This document shows positions 1-9,559 of a stretch of 64,000 bases of DNA, piece after piece. The first letter of the stretch is position 1. Every line of letters starts with the position of its first letter. The stretch is from the NCBI GenBank assembly GCA_016845175.1, contig JAERTD010000013.1, positions 46,135 to 110,134 on the forward strand, written 5' to 3'. The translations under genes and the position numbers were made by a program. The stretch comes from Bacteroidota bacterium. Lineage in GTDB: Bacteria > Bacteroidota > Bacteroidia > Bacteroidales > F082. The notes beneath the pieces are model-generated. The model was given only the letters and a program-made list of their open reading frames with translations, had not been told where the DNA came from and made no database searches.

Positions 1-1
1 G

Positions 2-1504
2 GTATTTAATATGTATCCCTATTTAAAGGTAATAGCCACCGATATTTTAATAGGCAACTGGGATGGTCCCATGTATAACAAAAATAACTTCTACCTCTAC
101 CACAATACAATCACTAACAAATTTGAATACATTCCTTACGACCTGGACAATACTTCTGGTATCGACTGGTTTGGAATTAACTGGGCAAACCGGAATATTT
201 ATAAATGGAGCCGGACAGATGAGCCCAGACCCATTTATACACGCTTCATGGAACAAGCGGAATTACGTAATCAATATTCACATATAGTCAAAACCTTGGT
301 CAGTACTACTATCAACTTCGACTCCCTTGATGCCGCCCTTGTCCAGAAAAGGAATGAACTACTACCCTATGTGTCCAACGACCCGTATTACCCTCTGGAT
401 TATGGCTTTAGCACTTCTGATTTTTTGAACTCACTCCACACAGCCTATGGTGCCCATGTTAAAGATGGAGTCAGTAGTTTTCTATTTGAGAGATCGGCCA
501 ACATGTTGAATCAGGTGGAGCATAGGGATGCGAAACCTATAATTAATTATATCAAGTCGGGTCGGATAGCTGCTAATGAGGTTTTTGTATCCGCATACAT
601 TACTTTTAAGGATTACCCGGGACAAGCTGAAGTTTCCTATTCCATCAACGGAACAGATTGGTTGAAAAAACCTATGTATGATGATGGCTGGCATGGCGAT
701 GGTGAAGCCGGAGACCATATTTACGGAGCCAGTATTGTGAATGCCGGTCTCAGTGAAGGTATGGAATTCCGGATCGAAGCCGCTGATGCCATCAATCTGC
801 TAAATAGTTTGCCCTGCAAATCCATTTACATACCGGGCGTCGGGTCAAGTATCCCTCTCTATATTAATGAGTTTATGGCATCTAACAATCAAACCATCGC
901 AGATGAACATGGCAACTATGGAGACTGGATTGAAATCTACAATGCCGGAAATGACAATATCTGGCTTGGCAATCTTTACCTGACCGACAATCTTGATAAT
1001 CCAACGAAATGGCTGATGCCTAACCACAGCATGAGTCCGGGATCTTTTTTAATTATATGGGCTGATGGCAAACCTGAAGATGGTCCTTATCATGCCAATT
1101 TTAAACTGAGTAAAGAAGGTGAGGAAATCGGTCTTTTCAGATTTGACGAACAACTCATTGATGACATTGTATTTGGCCCTCAGGAGGAAGACGTTTCCTA
1201 TGGCAGGGAAAAAGATGCCTATCCTGGATGGCAGTTCTTTGTGCATCCCACTCCGGGTTCCAGCAATGCTCCTGATGCGGTTCAACTAATCAGTGAATCT
1301 GAGGCATTTATAGTATATCCTAATCCGGCTAAGGGTGGCCAGGTATACCTCAACAAGATACTGGATGTGAGTGTTTATAATACGTATGGTCAACTTATCG
1401 AATCAATACCGGAAACTACTGTATTGAATATTGACACTTACCCTAAAGGTTTATACATTATAGTGAATAAAGAAGGTCATAAAAGGAAGCTATTGATTCA
1501 GTAG
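2..1504 (+). CDS. CotH-like / lamin-tail-domain secreted protein with T9SS sorting tail (5' truncated)
   Basis: The reading frame is open to the left edge, so the N-terminus lies outside the window; the first in-window ATG (position 11) is probably internal. The first ~200 codons hold a CotH-type signature: 'GNWDG', then 'NNFYLYHN' and 'YIPYDLDN', as in CotH-family atypical kinases that phosphorylate spore-coat or surface proteins. A lamin-tail domain follows at about 855-1250 ('YINEFMASNN', 'GDWIEIYN', 'LYLTDN'). The end is a type IX secretion C-terminal sorting domain ('VYPNPAKGGQ', 'GLYIIV', 'KLLIQ'). The protein is therefore likely exported across the outer membrane and anchored or released by T9SS. 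CotH-LTD-CTD is a common Bacteroidota architecture. The substrate is unknown, and kinase activity is inferred from family only because the N-terminal lobe is not visible. Confidence 0.8.
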   Translation, partial: VFNMYPYLKVIATDILIGNWDGPMYNKNNFYLYHNTITNKFEYIPYDLDNTSGIDWFGINWANRNIYKWSRTDEPRPIYTRFMEQAELRNQYSHIVKTLVSTTINFDSLDAALVQKRNELLPYVSNDPYYPLDYGFSTSDFLNSLHTAYGAHVKDGVSSFLFERSANMLNQVEHRDAKPIINYIKSGRIAANEVFVSAYITFKDYPGQAEVSYSINGTDWLKKPMYDDGWHGDGEAGDHIYGASIVNAGLSEGMEFRIEAADAINLLNSLPCKSIYIPGVGSSIPLYINEFMASNNQTIADEHGNYGDWIEIYNAGNDNIWLGNLYLTDNLDNPTKWLMPNHSMSPGSFLIIWADGKPEDGPYHANFKLSKEGEEIGLFRFDEQLIDDIVFGPQEEDVSYGREKDAYPGWQFFVHPTPGSSNAPDAVQLISESEAFIVYPNPAKGGQVYLNKILDVSVYNTYGQLIESIPETTVLNIDTYPKGLYIIVNKEGHKRKLLIQ

Positions 1505-1619
1505 ATTGTTGACTTCATAGTGTAACGTCACAGCTTTTCACACTTTTTTAACAATTTGGTTTACAACATTTTCTATTGTTCTCTGTTATACATAAACAGA
1601 CCGAAAAGCAATAAAGAAG

Positions 1620-2096
1620 ATGTCGAAGATCCGAATCAAATTGTTCTCTCTGGCCATGATATGTAGCCTCATGATTCAGGCACAACACACAAAAGAAATG
1701 ACAAAAGAACCAGAACATAAATCAGAAAAAGAATGGATGCAGGAACTGGACCCTGAACAGTACCAGGTATTGCGCCAATGTGGTACAGAAGCACCCTTTA
1801 CAGGTAAATACTACAAGCATGATGAGAAAGGCAGTTACCACTGTGCCGGTTGTGGAGCTGCTCTTTTTTCATCTGACACCAAATATGAATCGGGATCAGG
1901 ATGGCCTAGTTTTTATGCCGCTATCGATGGTGATGCCGTAAAGAAGGTGCTGGATAAAAGCCACGGTATGATTCGAACAGAAATCAAATGTGCATCATGT
2001 GATGGACATTTGGGCCATATATTTAATGATGGTCCGGCTCCCACAGGCATGCGCTATTGTGTGAACTCACTTTCCCTTCAATTCGAACAGAAATAA
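1620..2096 (+). CDS. msrB: Exported peptide-methionine (R)-S-oxide reductase
   Basis: MsrB reduces the R epimer of methionine sulfoxide in proteins, repairing oxidative damage. The 158-residue protein has an N-terminal hydrophobic stretch (about 5-21) reading as a signal peptide ending near 'IQAQ', so the enzyme probably works in the periplasm or at the envelope. The zinc site is formed by two CxxC pairs, C75/C78 ('CAGCG') and C124/C127 ('CASCDGH'). 'SGSGWPSF' at 91-98, '[10 protein letters not shown]' and the catalytic C147 in 'RYCVNS' are all present, and C54 ('RQCGTE') is the likely resolving cysteine. It is monocistronic, convergent with the glycosidase operon, and ends four bases before that operon's last stop codon. 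The family assignment is secure; the export is inferred. Confidence 0.93.
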   Translation: MSKIRIKLFSLAMICSLMIQAQHTKEMTKEPEHKSEKEWMQELDPEQYQVLRQCGTEAPFTGKYYKHDEKGSYHCAGCGAALFSSDTKYESGSGWPSFYAAIDGDAVKKVLDKSHGMIRTEIKCASCDGHLGHIFNDGPAPTGMRYCVNSLSLQFEQK

Positions 2097-2099
2097 GGC

Positions 2100-4508
2100 T
2101 TAATTAGGCTTCAATTCCAGTCTCATTTTCTCAAATGGAATGGGGTTGGCAGTGATCCAAAGTTCAGGCTTCAATTCCAGCTTATCGGCTTCATATGCCA
2201 TGACAAAAACCTCTATTTGCTTGCCTTCCATCTGTTGATCCACAGGAAAATAGTAAGTATAGTTTTTATCTGAGCGGGCATTCACATATTCCCATGTATT
2301 GGATGGGTAGGAAACGGCTCGGTCCGGACACCCCATGAGTTGTCCATCCACTTTCACAGCAGCGTAAGCGCCTTCCACACCATGTACGCCATTAATGGCT
2401 ATACATAGATAGCTTCCCTTATGAATTTCATCAAGTTGCACAGATGCAGACCATAGTTTCTGAGCTTTCATTCTTGTACTGCTAGCGAACAAATTGGATG
2501 CCCTCCAGGCGGACCTGTCGACAGTTTCTCCCTTTGATCTCCCATAAACTTCAGTAATCTGACGTGGATAATAGGAAATCTTGAGATAACGCAGTGGTTC
2601 GTTAAGCGGGATGGCTATCAGAGTATCAGCCATAAACTTCAGTCTTTCCCATTCATTAAGATCGGTCGAAACCTCAGCATAATAAGCTTCATCTATAAGC
2701 AGTGGCTGAAGGGAAAAATAATCAGGAATTTGCAAAAACACAGTATCCAAGCTTATAACTGCTCCTAAATCAAGTCTGAAACAGCCCCCTTTTACCCTTT
2801 GATCTACATTATATTTAATGGATGGCCAAAAGCCCGTACCTCTGTCACCATCAAACAGGTTTTTATCCCAGATACCTCTGTCTACGAACACATCCTGCTC
2901 AAAGAAGGCTTGCTGCGCTTCAAGAACCTGTGGGATTTCAGACCATCCTGAACGCTGGATAGACCTAACTTCCAGGGCGTTGTTATCAGCAGCAAAAACC
3001 GTGGCTTCATATAAGGCATCGGTATCCATTGGCTTGTCCACCACAGTCAGCTTAATTAGCTTTTGGTGGTAAGGGGATTTATAGGTTTTACCAGGAAAGC
3101 TGATGTTCACTTCACCGGAAAATTGGTCTATTTCTTTACCATTGATGGAGGCTCTTTTATAAGCCTCGGCTTGATTTATTGTAAAACTGGCCTGCTGTCC
3201 CGGCATCCCCAACAAATCAATTTGAATATTTTGTTCAGGAATGTCCTTTACTACAGCATATTCTATTCCATCCAGGGCTACTTCCTCATTGGGTTCCGAA
3301 GAAAGCAATAGTAAACATGAACGGAATGAGGGGATTCTGACCATAATTGGTGTTCCGATCTTAACATTCCCCATGAGTTTTTCGGTAGGATGATATTGTC
3401 GTATTTCATAAACACCCTCGGGCTTAAGTAAGGGTATCGAATCTATATAAAAGGTATATACAGTATCCTGCCAACTAAGATTCCTAAGGCTCAGCAAACA
3501 AGTATTGCTATCACCTCTGGCTACTGCATAGGGTCCAAAATTCTCAGGTAATATGGTTCCATCAACCAGGATCTCCCGGTATTTCTTATGCAAATTATAT
3601 ATCCTAGCCAATTTGGGAAACTCATCATCTCGAAGTAACCAAGGGTTGCCATAAATTTCCGGAGCCAGTATTAAACTTCGGTTAAAAGCCTGTAAAATGA
3701 GATCATCATCCCAATAATCCAAACAGGAAGAGATACAGGTACCGTGGTCTTCAGTAAGTCGTTGCAAACCAGGAACCAGTCCGCGTGAAATAGCGCCTGC
3801 CCTATGGTGGGGAGCCGTTTGATGATTACTGGCAAAAACATCTATATAGGTTTCCTGTCCTCCCCATAAAAATGTGGTAGCATAGGGTTTTCCTTTCTTA
3901 AGACCAAGACGGTGGTTTAGCAAAATCAGGTCGGGGCTATAGAGCCTGCATTGGATCATCATATTAACAAAATCATCTTCCTTTTCTTCTCGAAGTGCCC
4001 CGCAAACTGCATCAAACTTAAAAAGAGCAAATTCAAAGTCTCTGCACAGGCTTACCATTTGTTCGGTTCTCAATGCTGTTTCTTCTTCTGTGTCGCCAAA
4101 ACCATCCGGACCTCCCCATATTCCCAAACGAGTATTCATGGCCTTTGCCTTTTCATACATGGGTTGGAAACCTTTGGGAAACTGGCTTTTAAATCGTTCT
4201 GAATGCATACTACCATAGAATCGTTTTCCATCAATGGCACCCGCATCGAAGGCATAGATATCCAGGGTCATGCCGTAGGTTTCATGAAGCCAGTTGAAAA
4301 ATTCCAGATTGATCATGGTTTGGGCCTCGGTGGCACCTTCGTTTGTATTGTTGATCCAACTAAAATATTGTGCCCGGGAAGGGCTTTTTTCGTCAGCACC
4401 AGGGTAAACCGATGAGGCTTCCTGAGCTGAACCTAAGAGTGGTACACAAGCATAAACCAGAAACATGACCAGTGCTATACAGCTTGTCTTCAGACTATTA
4501 CTTTTCAT
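2100..4508 (-). CDS. Exported clan GH-D-like glycoside hydrolase with C-terminal carbohydrate-binding-like regions
   Basis: An 802-residue exported protein with an N-terminal signal sequence ('CIALVMFLVYACVPLLGSAQ'). Residues ~45-330 look like a TIM-barrel glycosidase: 'RLGIWGGPDGFGD' (128-139) followed by 'FALFKFDAVCG' (160-170), where D166 sits at the position of the nucleophile in the K-x-D motif of alpha-galactosidase-like (clan GH-D) enzymes. 'WGGQETYIDVF' and 'EIYGNPWLLRDDE' complete a plausible active-site face. The C-terminal half is beta-rich: a discoidin/NPCBM-like segment ('DRGTGFWPSIKYNVDQ', 'FRLDLGAVISLDT') and a final module with 'WSASVQLDEIHKGSYL'. Its start overlaps the 3' end of the GH97 gene by 11 bases, so the two are co-translated and probably act on one alpha-linked glycan. 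I cannot assign an exact CAZy family. Confidence 0.7.
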   Translation of the reverse strand: MKSNSLKTSCIALVMFLVYACVPLLGSAQEASSVYPGADEKSPSRAQYFSWINNTNEGATEAQTMINLEFFNWLHETYGMTLDIYAFDAGAIDGKRFYGSMHSERFKSQFPKGFQPMYEKAKAMNTRLGIWGGPDGFGDTEEETALRTEQMVSLCRDFEFALFKFDAVCGALREEKEDDFVNMMIQCRLYSPDLILLNHRLGLKKGKPYATTFLWGGQETYIDVFASNHQTAPHHRAGAISRGLVPGLQRLTEDHGTCISSCLDYWDDDLILQAFNRSLILAPEIYGNPWLLRDDEFPKLARIYNLHKKYREILVDGTILPENFGPYAVARGDSNTCLLSLRNLSWQDTVYTFYIDSIPLLKPEGVYEIRQYHPTEKLMGNVKIGTPIMVRIPSFRSCLLLLSSEPNEEVALDGIEYAVVKDIPEQNIQIDLLGMPGQQASFTINQAEAYKRASINGKEIDQFSGEVNISFPGKTYKSPYHQKLIKLTVVDKPMDTDALYEATVFAADNNALEVRSIQRSGWSEIPQVLEAQQAFFEQDVFVDRGIWDKNLFDGDRGTGFWPSIKYNVDQRVKGGCFRLDLGAVISLDTVFLQIPDYFSLQPLLIDEAYYAEVSTDLNEWERLKFMADTLIAIPLNEPLRYLKISYYPRQITEVYGRSKGETVDRSAWRASNLFASSTRMKAQKLWSASVQLDEIHKGSYLCIAINGVHGVEGAYAAVKVDGQLMGCPDRAVSYPSNTWEYVNARSDKNYTYYFPVDQQMEGKQIEVFVMAYEADKLELKPELWITANPIPFEKMRLELKPN

Positions 4509-6468
4509 TGCTTTTCTTTTTAATTATTGCGGCATAGCCACCTTCTGAGGCCATAGGAATAGATATTATTTCACCAGCACCAATACTACGCTCTGAATAC
4601 TGGAAATCCTCTGCATGCCTCCTGGTATTGGGTCCGTCCTGCATCACACTAATGGTATACTCACCCTCTCCTAAAAATGAACAATCCACCTTAAAATCCC
4701 GAGCCTTATCATTGGTCATCGCTCCAATATACCAGTCATCATTATACCTTCGGGCTATTACAAGATATTCTCCCACACTGGCTTCCAGTGCTCTGGTTTC
4801 ATGCCAAATGGTGGGTATCTGACTGATGAAACGGGTTGTTGTCTCCTCTTTCAAATACTGGGTTGGATTGTCGCAAAGCATCTGCAAAGGACTTTCGTAG
4901 ATAATATACATGGCCAATTGATGACATCGGCTTCCCATACTCATGGGTCTTGACCATCGGGCATGAAAATTATGAGAAAGGGCGTTGTCCATGGCACCGG
5001 GCGTATAATCCATGGGTCCTGCCACCATCCGAATAAAAGGCAACTGAAGGTTGTGTGTGGTGGTGTTTTTATCCGTCCACTTGCATTGCTCCTGTCCCCT
5101 TAAACCTTCATAGGACAATACATTGGGATAAGCTCTTCTTAAACCGGCAGGCTTAAAGGTCCCATGGAAGTCGACCACCATTTTACGTTGAGCTGTGGCT
5201 TTGGCCACCCTTTCATAGTAGTTAACCATATATTGATCAGCGCGTTGCATGAAGTCAACTTTCACTCCCACCACGCCCCATTTCCTATACAAATCCAAAA
5301 TAGCATCCATATCGGTATCCAGTGGCCCCCAGAGCACCCAAAGGATGACACCAACTCCTTTTTCATCACCATAAGCCACAAGCTCTTCCACATCAATTTT
5401 GTCAGAACAAGCCATTACATTGTTGGTAGATTGGGACCAACCTTCATCCAGAATGATATACTCCAAACCAAATTGTGAGGCAAAATCGATATAGTATTTG
5501 TAGGTTTCCGTATTGATACCAGCTTCAAAATCAATTCCGGTAATATTGTTATCATTCCACCAATCCCAGGCCACCAAACCGGGTTGTATCCAGTTCACAT
5601 CCTTCAGCTGAAGATCAGAGGAAAGTTGGTAAACCAGATTGTTTTCAATGAGTTCTCTGTCATCATCCGTAATTATAAACAACCTCCAGGGATAGCTTCG
5701 TTCACCTTTGGTTTTTGCCAGATAATCTGCATTCTTTAGTTCTTGATTTCTATCGGAGTCCCCATTCTTCGGTTTGGCTTCCAACACATAGGGTGGAAAA
5801 TCAGCCTTGAGAGCTGTGGGTCCATGGGTTCTGAGAAACATAGCCGGATAATCATATAAATCAGCCTCTGTTACTAATATTCGGACACCATTATCTTTGT
5901 AAAACAACACAGGTAATGAGGCCAGCGCCTGATAGTCTAAAGCAGCTAAAGCGGTATCCACATAATATCTCTCATAGTGTGATATAAAACCAGACTCCTG
6001 CGGGTAATACACTTTAAAGTCATCTGTTAGATGCCATTCAAGTATCTCATCTTTCACAACCACCTCTTTGCGATAACTTGTTTCAAGCCTGTAGGCCATC
6101 CCCTGGTCATAAGCCCTCAGAATCAACCGATAACCCTTTTTAAAGTTGAGGGAGAGTTCATTATAGAAATCCCTAATTTCAGAATCTTTACAAGGAATCT
6201 TCGAAGATAATATTTGGTCAATTGTTTTTCTGTCAATCTTTATTAGCTCTAACTGACTTCCTAATAGCTTTTCTTCAATGGCCATTCCCATACTCAACCG
6301 CGATATAACCAAGTGATCCTTATACCAGATAGAAATATTCAAATGATCGCTTAGCTCAACGGCTATCCTGAGGTGTTGATCAGGTGACCTTAAATCTATG
6401 GATTCTGCAGTCAATGTATGATAAGAACAAAAGACCGTCAGAAATAGCAAGAGTATTATCTTTTTCAT
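4498..6468 (-). CDS. Glycoside hydrolase family 97, probably retaining alpha-galactosidase type
   Basis: GH97 enzymes of Bacteroidota remove terminal alpha-glucose or alpha-galactose in the periplasm. ATG at 6468 is chosen over a TTG two codons upstream; the first ~22 residues are a signal peptide. The N-terminal beta-sandwich ('SPDQHLRIAV', 'YPWRLFIITDDD') precedes a TIM barrel with 'LEYIILDEGWS', 'GVGVILWVLW', 'VGVKVDFMQR' and 'VDFHGTFKPAGLRR'. The Asp in 'KVDFM' (residue 405) matches the nucleophile of retaining GH97 alpha-galactosidases; inverting SusB-type enzymes have no Asp there. 'AGPMDYTPGAMDN' is a GH97 hallmark. It is the first gene of a two-gene operon with the clan GH-D-like enzyme. 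No SusC/SusD pair lies nearby, so this is not a complete utilization locus. Substrate specificity is an inference. Confidence 0.9.
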   Translation of the reverse strand: MKKIILLLFLTVFCSYHTLTAESIDLRSPDQHLRIAVELSDHLNISIWYKDHLVISRLSMGMAIEEKLLGSQLELIKIDRKTIDQILSSKIPCKDSEIRDFYNELSLNFKKGYRLILRAYDQGMAYRLETSYRKEVVVKDEILEWHLTDDFKVYYPQESGFISHYERYYVDTALAALDYQALASLPVLFYKDNGVRILVTEADLYDYPAMFLRTHGPTALKADFPPYVLEAKPKNGDSDRNQELKNADYLAKTKGERSYPWRLFIITDDDRELIENNLVYQLSSDLQLKDVNWIQPGLVAWDWWNDNNITGIDFEAGINTETYKYYIDFASQFGLEYIILDEGWSQSTNNVMACSDKIDVEELVAYGDEKGVGVILWVLWGPLDTDMDAILDLYRKWGVVGVKVDFMQRADQYMVNYYERVAKATAQRKMVVDFHGTFKPAGLRRAYPNVLSYEGLRGQEQCKWTDKNTTTHNLQLPFIRMVAGPMDYTPGAMDNALSHNFHARWSRPMSMGSRCHQLAMYIIYESPLQMLCDNPTQYLKEETTTRFISQIPTIWHETRALEASVGEYLVIARRYNDDWYIGAMTNDKARDFKVDCSFLGEGEYTISVMQDGPNTRRHAEDFQYSERSIGAGEIISIPMASEGGYAAIIKKKSNEK

Positions 6469-6590
6469 TTTCAATTGGTTTTAAAAACAAATTCCAAACC
6501 TGGTTAACAAACCTCAGCTAGATTTTGAATCCACTAAATGTAACAATAAAACAGCTTTATGTATTCAGTGGGATTAAGATAATATTACAG

Positions 6591-6620
6591 TTGCCACAGA
6601 CTATCAAATTTGTACTTTCG
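6591..6620 (+). promoter_or_regulatory. Candidate Bacteroidota promoter for the PP-loop ATPase gene
   Basis: TTG at 6591-6593 is followed after exactly 19 bases by TACTTTCG at 6613-6620, one mismatch from the TAnnTTTG -7 element of Bacteroidota housekeeping promoters. The implied transcript starts about 30 bases before the ATG at 6659. Confidence 0.35.
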
Positions 6621-6658
6621 TCCCATAATACACAATCCATCATTCGATACAAACGCCT

Positions 6659-7369
6659 ATGCCAACACAAAAAAAAGCCATCTTTAACTGGAGCAGCGGA
6701 AAAGATTCAGCACTGGCTCTTATGGAGGTTATCGAACAAAATGAGTATGATATTCACTGTTTGTTCACCTCCATTAATAAGGAAGCGCAACGGGTGAGCA
6801 TGCATGGTGTTCGAAAGGAATTGCTTGAGGAGCAAGCCCTTAGCCTTGGTATCAGCTTACAGATACTGGCACTCCCTGAAACGCCTTCCATGGAAGATTA
6901 TGACCATTATATGTCCAGAAAAATGAATGAATTCGTAAGTGAAAAAGTGGCTTACTCCATCTTTGGTGACATCAATCTTGAAGATCTAAGACAATACCGT
7001 GAACACCAACTGGCATCTGTTGGTTTAAAGGCTGTCTTTCCCTTGTGGAGGCGTCCAACGGCAAATATCATCAAAGACTTTATTGACAAAGGATTTAAAG
7101 CGGTAGTGACCTGTGTCAGTGACAAGTATTTAGATGCTTCCTTCACGGGCAGGGTGATCGACAAGTCCTTTCTCAGCGACCTCCCTAAAGAGGTGGACCC
7201 TTGTGGAGAGAACGGAGAGTTTCACAGTTTTGTTTTTGACGGCCCCATGTTCAAATTTCCCATTGCTTATAAACTTGGAGAAGTGGTTCACAAGGTTTAT
7301 GATAGCGGAAAGGAAAAGAAAAGTCATGATACTGGTTTTTATTTTCGGGATTTGATAAAAATCAATTGA
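6659..7369 (+). CDS. Diphthine--ammonia ligase-family PP-loop ATPase (ATP_bind_4/DUF71)
   Basis: A 236-residue cytoplasmic protein of the family that includes eukaryotic Dph6, which amidates diphthine on elongation factor 2. Bacteria lack diphthamide, so the bacterial substrate is not established. Visible signatures are the PP-loop 'SSGKDSALAL' (12-21), which binds ATP for adenylation; 'SMHGVR'; 'IFGDINLEDLRQYRE'; 'FPLWRRPT'; and the family's terminal motif 'DPCGENGEFHSFVFDGP'. Length matches the family. The ATG at 6659 follows a candidate promoter; the gene is divergent from the glycosidase operon. The -33 element of the next gene's promoter overlaps this gene's stop codon, so the sensor kinase downstream is probably a separate transcript. 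Confidence 0.85.
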   Translation: MPTQKKAIFNWSSGKDSALALMEVIEQNEYDIHCLFTSINKEAQRVSMHGVRKELLEEQALSLGISLQILALPETPSMEDYDHYMSRKMNEFVSEKVAYSIFGDINLEDLRQYREHQLASVGLKAVFPLWRRPTANIIKDFIDKGFKAVVTCVSDKYLDASFTGRVIDKSFLSDLPKEVDPCGENGEFHSFVFDGPMFKFPIAYKLGEVVHKVYDSGKEKKSHDTGFYFRDLIKIN

Positions 7370-7395
7370 GGAAAGCGGGCTTTTACTTACTTTTG
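7366..7395 (+). promoter_or_regulatory. Bacteroidota-type promoter of the Cache-PAS histidine kinase
   Basis: TTG at 7366-7368, a 19-base spacer, then TACTTTTG at 7388-7395, a perfect match to TAnnTTTG. Transcription should start near 7402, leaving a leader of only ~14-17 bases before the TTG/GTG start codon. The -33 element overlaps the stop codon of the preceding gene. Confidence 0.6.
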
Positions 7396-7415
7396 TGAAT
7401 TAATTAACAAAGGAT

Positions 7416-9512
7416 TTGGTGAAATCTTATCTGAGCAATATCAACGTTAAATTCAAGCTATTCTATCCTGTATTTCTGGGTTTTATAGGTGCCATTCTAT
7501 TTATCACCTTTTTACAGATCAGACAATCAAAGGGAAGCATCTATAGTCTTGCAGAGAGCAATATGCAGCTGGAGGTAAAAACCATAGCCAAAATGTTTGA
7601 GAGGGAAAGGGAGCTTAAAATGGAAAAGGTGAAACGCGATTTGAAAATGGCTCATGACCTTTTTTACCGTTTTCCTATTTCAAGAGATAAGAAAGCCTCA
7701 AGTCTAAAAGCCACCAATCAGATTAACAAAGAATCTCATCAGCTTAGTATCCAAAGTTTTCAACGCCAGGGAAAATCACTTCTTTTCGATGAAGAATTCC
7801 CTGGAATTACTCACCAGCTATTTGGAGGGACAACCACCATATTCCAGAAAATTGACAGCGGGTACCTGAGAATTGCCACCAATGTACTCAACTCCAAAGG
7901 CATGCCGGCTGTGGGTACCTACATTCCCAAACAATCGCCTGTGGTAAAAACCATCGAAAATGGAGAGACCTATTATGGACGTGCCTATGTGGTGAACGAC
8001 TGGTATATAACAGCCTATGAGCCCATCTGGATGCATAATGAAATTGTGGGAATGCTTTATGTGGGAGATAAGGAAAAAGACCTGAGTAAACTGGACAGTA
8101 TTTTGCAGAGTCTGTCCATCGGCAAAACAGGATATCCGTTTGTGGTAGATCAGTACGGAGAGATGATTATCAATACAAGTGAAGACAAGCTTGTTCCCAT
8201 TGATTCGCTCATGATGACCGAAATTCTACATCATAAAAAGGGTGTCAGCCGGTACTTTTCAGAAGAGATGAAAAAGGAGTACATATTGGCTTATGACTAC
8301 TACCCTGATTTTCATTTCCATATCGTAGCATTGGTGCCAGTAAATGAACTGACCCAGGCTTCCATCAATAGCATTATCAATAGTGCCGTCCTCATCGGTG
8401 TATTGGCGACCATATTTTTTATTCTCCTGATCCTAACCACCACAACCCGAAGAGTTCATCGTCTCCTTAACGCCATCAGGCTTAGCAATATTAAACTCAG
8501 AACCACCAAAGAAGCATTAAAACAAAGTGAAGAAAATTTCAGAACCCTTTTTAATCACAGCAGTGATGAAATTATAGTCTCTGATCTCCAAGCCAACATC
8601 CTGGAGATGAATGACAAGGCTTGTGATACTCTGGGTTACACTCGTGAGGAGCTACTGGAAATGAATATGCTGGATTTAAAACCAGAAAAATTTGCCAGAA
8701 CATTTTTAGAAAACAGAAGCAAGCTGAAAGCTCAAGGACGTCTGATATTTGAATCGGCTTTAAAGACGAAGGCAGGACTAATCATTCCCATCGAAACCAA
8801 CAGTCGTTTAGTGGAGTACAGTGGCAAACAAGTAATACTTAGCATTTCCAGAAACCTGACCCAGAGAAATGAACTGGAAAGAAAAGTACTTAGCGCGGTA
8901 ATTCAAACTGAGGAAAGGGAAAGGGAAAGGTTCTCCAAGGATATGCACGACGGTTTGGGTCCATTGTTGTCGAGCATCAAACTCTACGTAAACGAATTGG
9001 GTTCAGATGACAGCACCCAGGAGGAAAAGCAGGAATATATCAAACAGGTGAACGAAATAATCGATCAGGCCGTAACCAGCACCCGTGAGATTTCTAATAA
9101 TCTGATGCCGCGTATCATTCACGAATATGGTATGGTAAAAGCCCTGGATTCCTTCTGCAAGAAAATAAACCTCACCAACAAAATACTTATTCAGTTTGAA
9201 GCCAAGGGCTTCGATGAAATGGTTGACAAGAATGTTCAGCTCATCCTTTTCAGGGTTACAACAGAGTTAATAACCAACACTTTAAAACATGCCAGAGCTA
9301 CTCTGATCAACATTAAACTCAACAGGGAAGACGGCAGAATTTCATTGCACTTTGAAGATAATGGTATAGGATTTAATACTGAGAAAATCATGTCTGATAA
9401 GCGCAGCGGCATAGGACTTAAAAGCATTATTAGCCGGATTAGGTCCATCAATGGAACCTACCAATTTATGAGCGAGGTTGGTCAGGGATTCAGAATAATA
9501 ATTGAGATTTAA
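7416..9512 (+). CDS. Membrane histidine kinase with periplasmic Cache domain, PAS and HisKA_3 transmitter
   Basis: Sensor of a NarL-type two-component pair. The frame starts at TTG 7416 or, one codon later, GTG 7419; no ATG precedes the first membrane segment, so a non-ATG start is required. TM1 is about residues 15-35 ('YPVFLGFIGAILFITFL'). Residues ~40-320 form a large periplasmic sensor of the Cache type ('GTYIPKQSPVVKTIENG', 'YYGRAYVVNDWYITAYEP', 'VGMLYVGD'), typical for small-molecule detection. TM2 is about 325-350. A PAS domain spans ~375-495 ('FRTLFNHSSDEIIVSD', 'ACDTLGYTREELL'). The transmitter has the HisKA_3 box 'RFSKDMHDGLGPLLSSIKL' with the phospho-acceptor His, then an HATPase with 'ITNTLKHA' and 'DNGIGF'. 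The response regulator gene follows 47 bases downstream. The ligand is unknown. Confidence 0.9.
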   Translation: MVKSYLSNINVKFKLFYPVFLGFIGAILFITFLQIRQSKGSIYSLAESNMQLEVKTIAKMFERERELKMEKVKRDLKMAHDLFYRFPISRDKKASSLKATNQINKESHQLSIQSFQRQGKSLLFDEEFPGITHQLFGGTTTIFQKIDSGYLRIATNVLNSKGMPAVGTYIPKQSPVVKTIENGETYYGRAYVVNDWYITAYEPIWMHNEIVGMLYVGDKEKDLSKLDSILQSLSIGKTGYPFVVDQYGEMIINTSEDKLVPIDSLMMTEILHHKKGVSRYFSEEMKKEYILAYDYYPDFHFHIVALVPVNELTQASINSIINSAVLIGVLATIFFILLILTTTTRRVHRLLNAIRLSNIKLRTTKEALKQSEENFRTLFNHSSDEIIVSDLQANILEMNDKACDTLGYTREELLEMNMLDLKPEKFARTFLENRSKLKAQGRLIFESALKTKAGLIIPIETNSRLVEYSGKQVILSISRNLTQRNELERKVLSAVIQTEERERERFSKDMHDGLGPLLSSIKLYVNELGSDDSTQEEKQEYIKQVNEIIDQAVTSTREISNNLMPRIIHEYGMVKALDSFCKKINLTNKILIQFEAKGFDEMVDKNVQLILFRVTTELITNTLKHARATLINIKLNREDGRISLHFEDNGIGFNTEKIMSDKRSGIGLKSIISRIRSINGTYQFMSEVGQGFRIIIEI

Positions 9513-9537
9513 GAACAAATCGGAGCAGGGTCTTTAT

Positions 9538-9545
9538 TATCTTTG
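9538..9545 (+). promoter_or_regulatory. Possible -7 element upstream of the NarL-type regulator
   Basis: TATCTTTG matches TAnnTTTG perfectly and lies 15 bases before the ATG at 9560. No TTG lies at the expected 19-21 base distance upstream, so a separate promoter is possible but weak; the regulator may simply be co-transcribed with the kinase. Confidence 0.28.
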
Positions 9546-9559
9546 TTGAAGAATAATCC

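Noticed and set aside
2100..6468. Complete polysaccharide utilization locus
   Set aside because: No SusC/SusD pair, regulator or transporter accompanies the two glycosidases.
6525..6797. Overlapping frame at the start of the PP-loop ATPase gene
   Set aside because: It lies in another frame over a gene with clear family motifs and over its promoter; no support.
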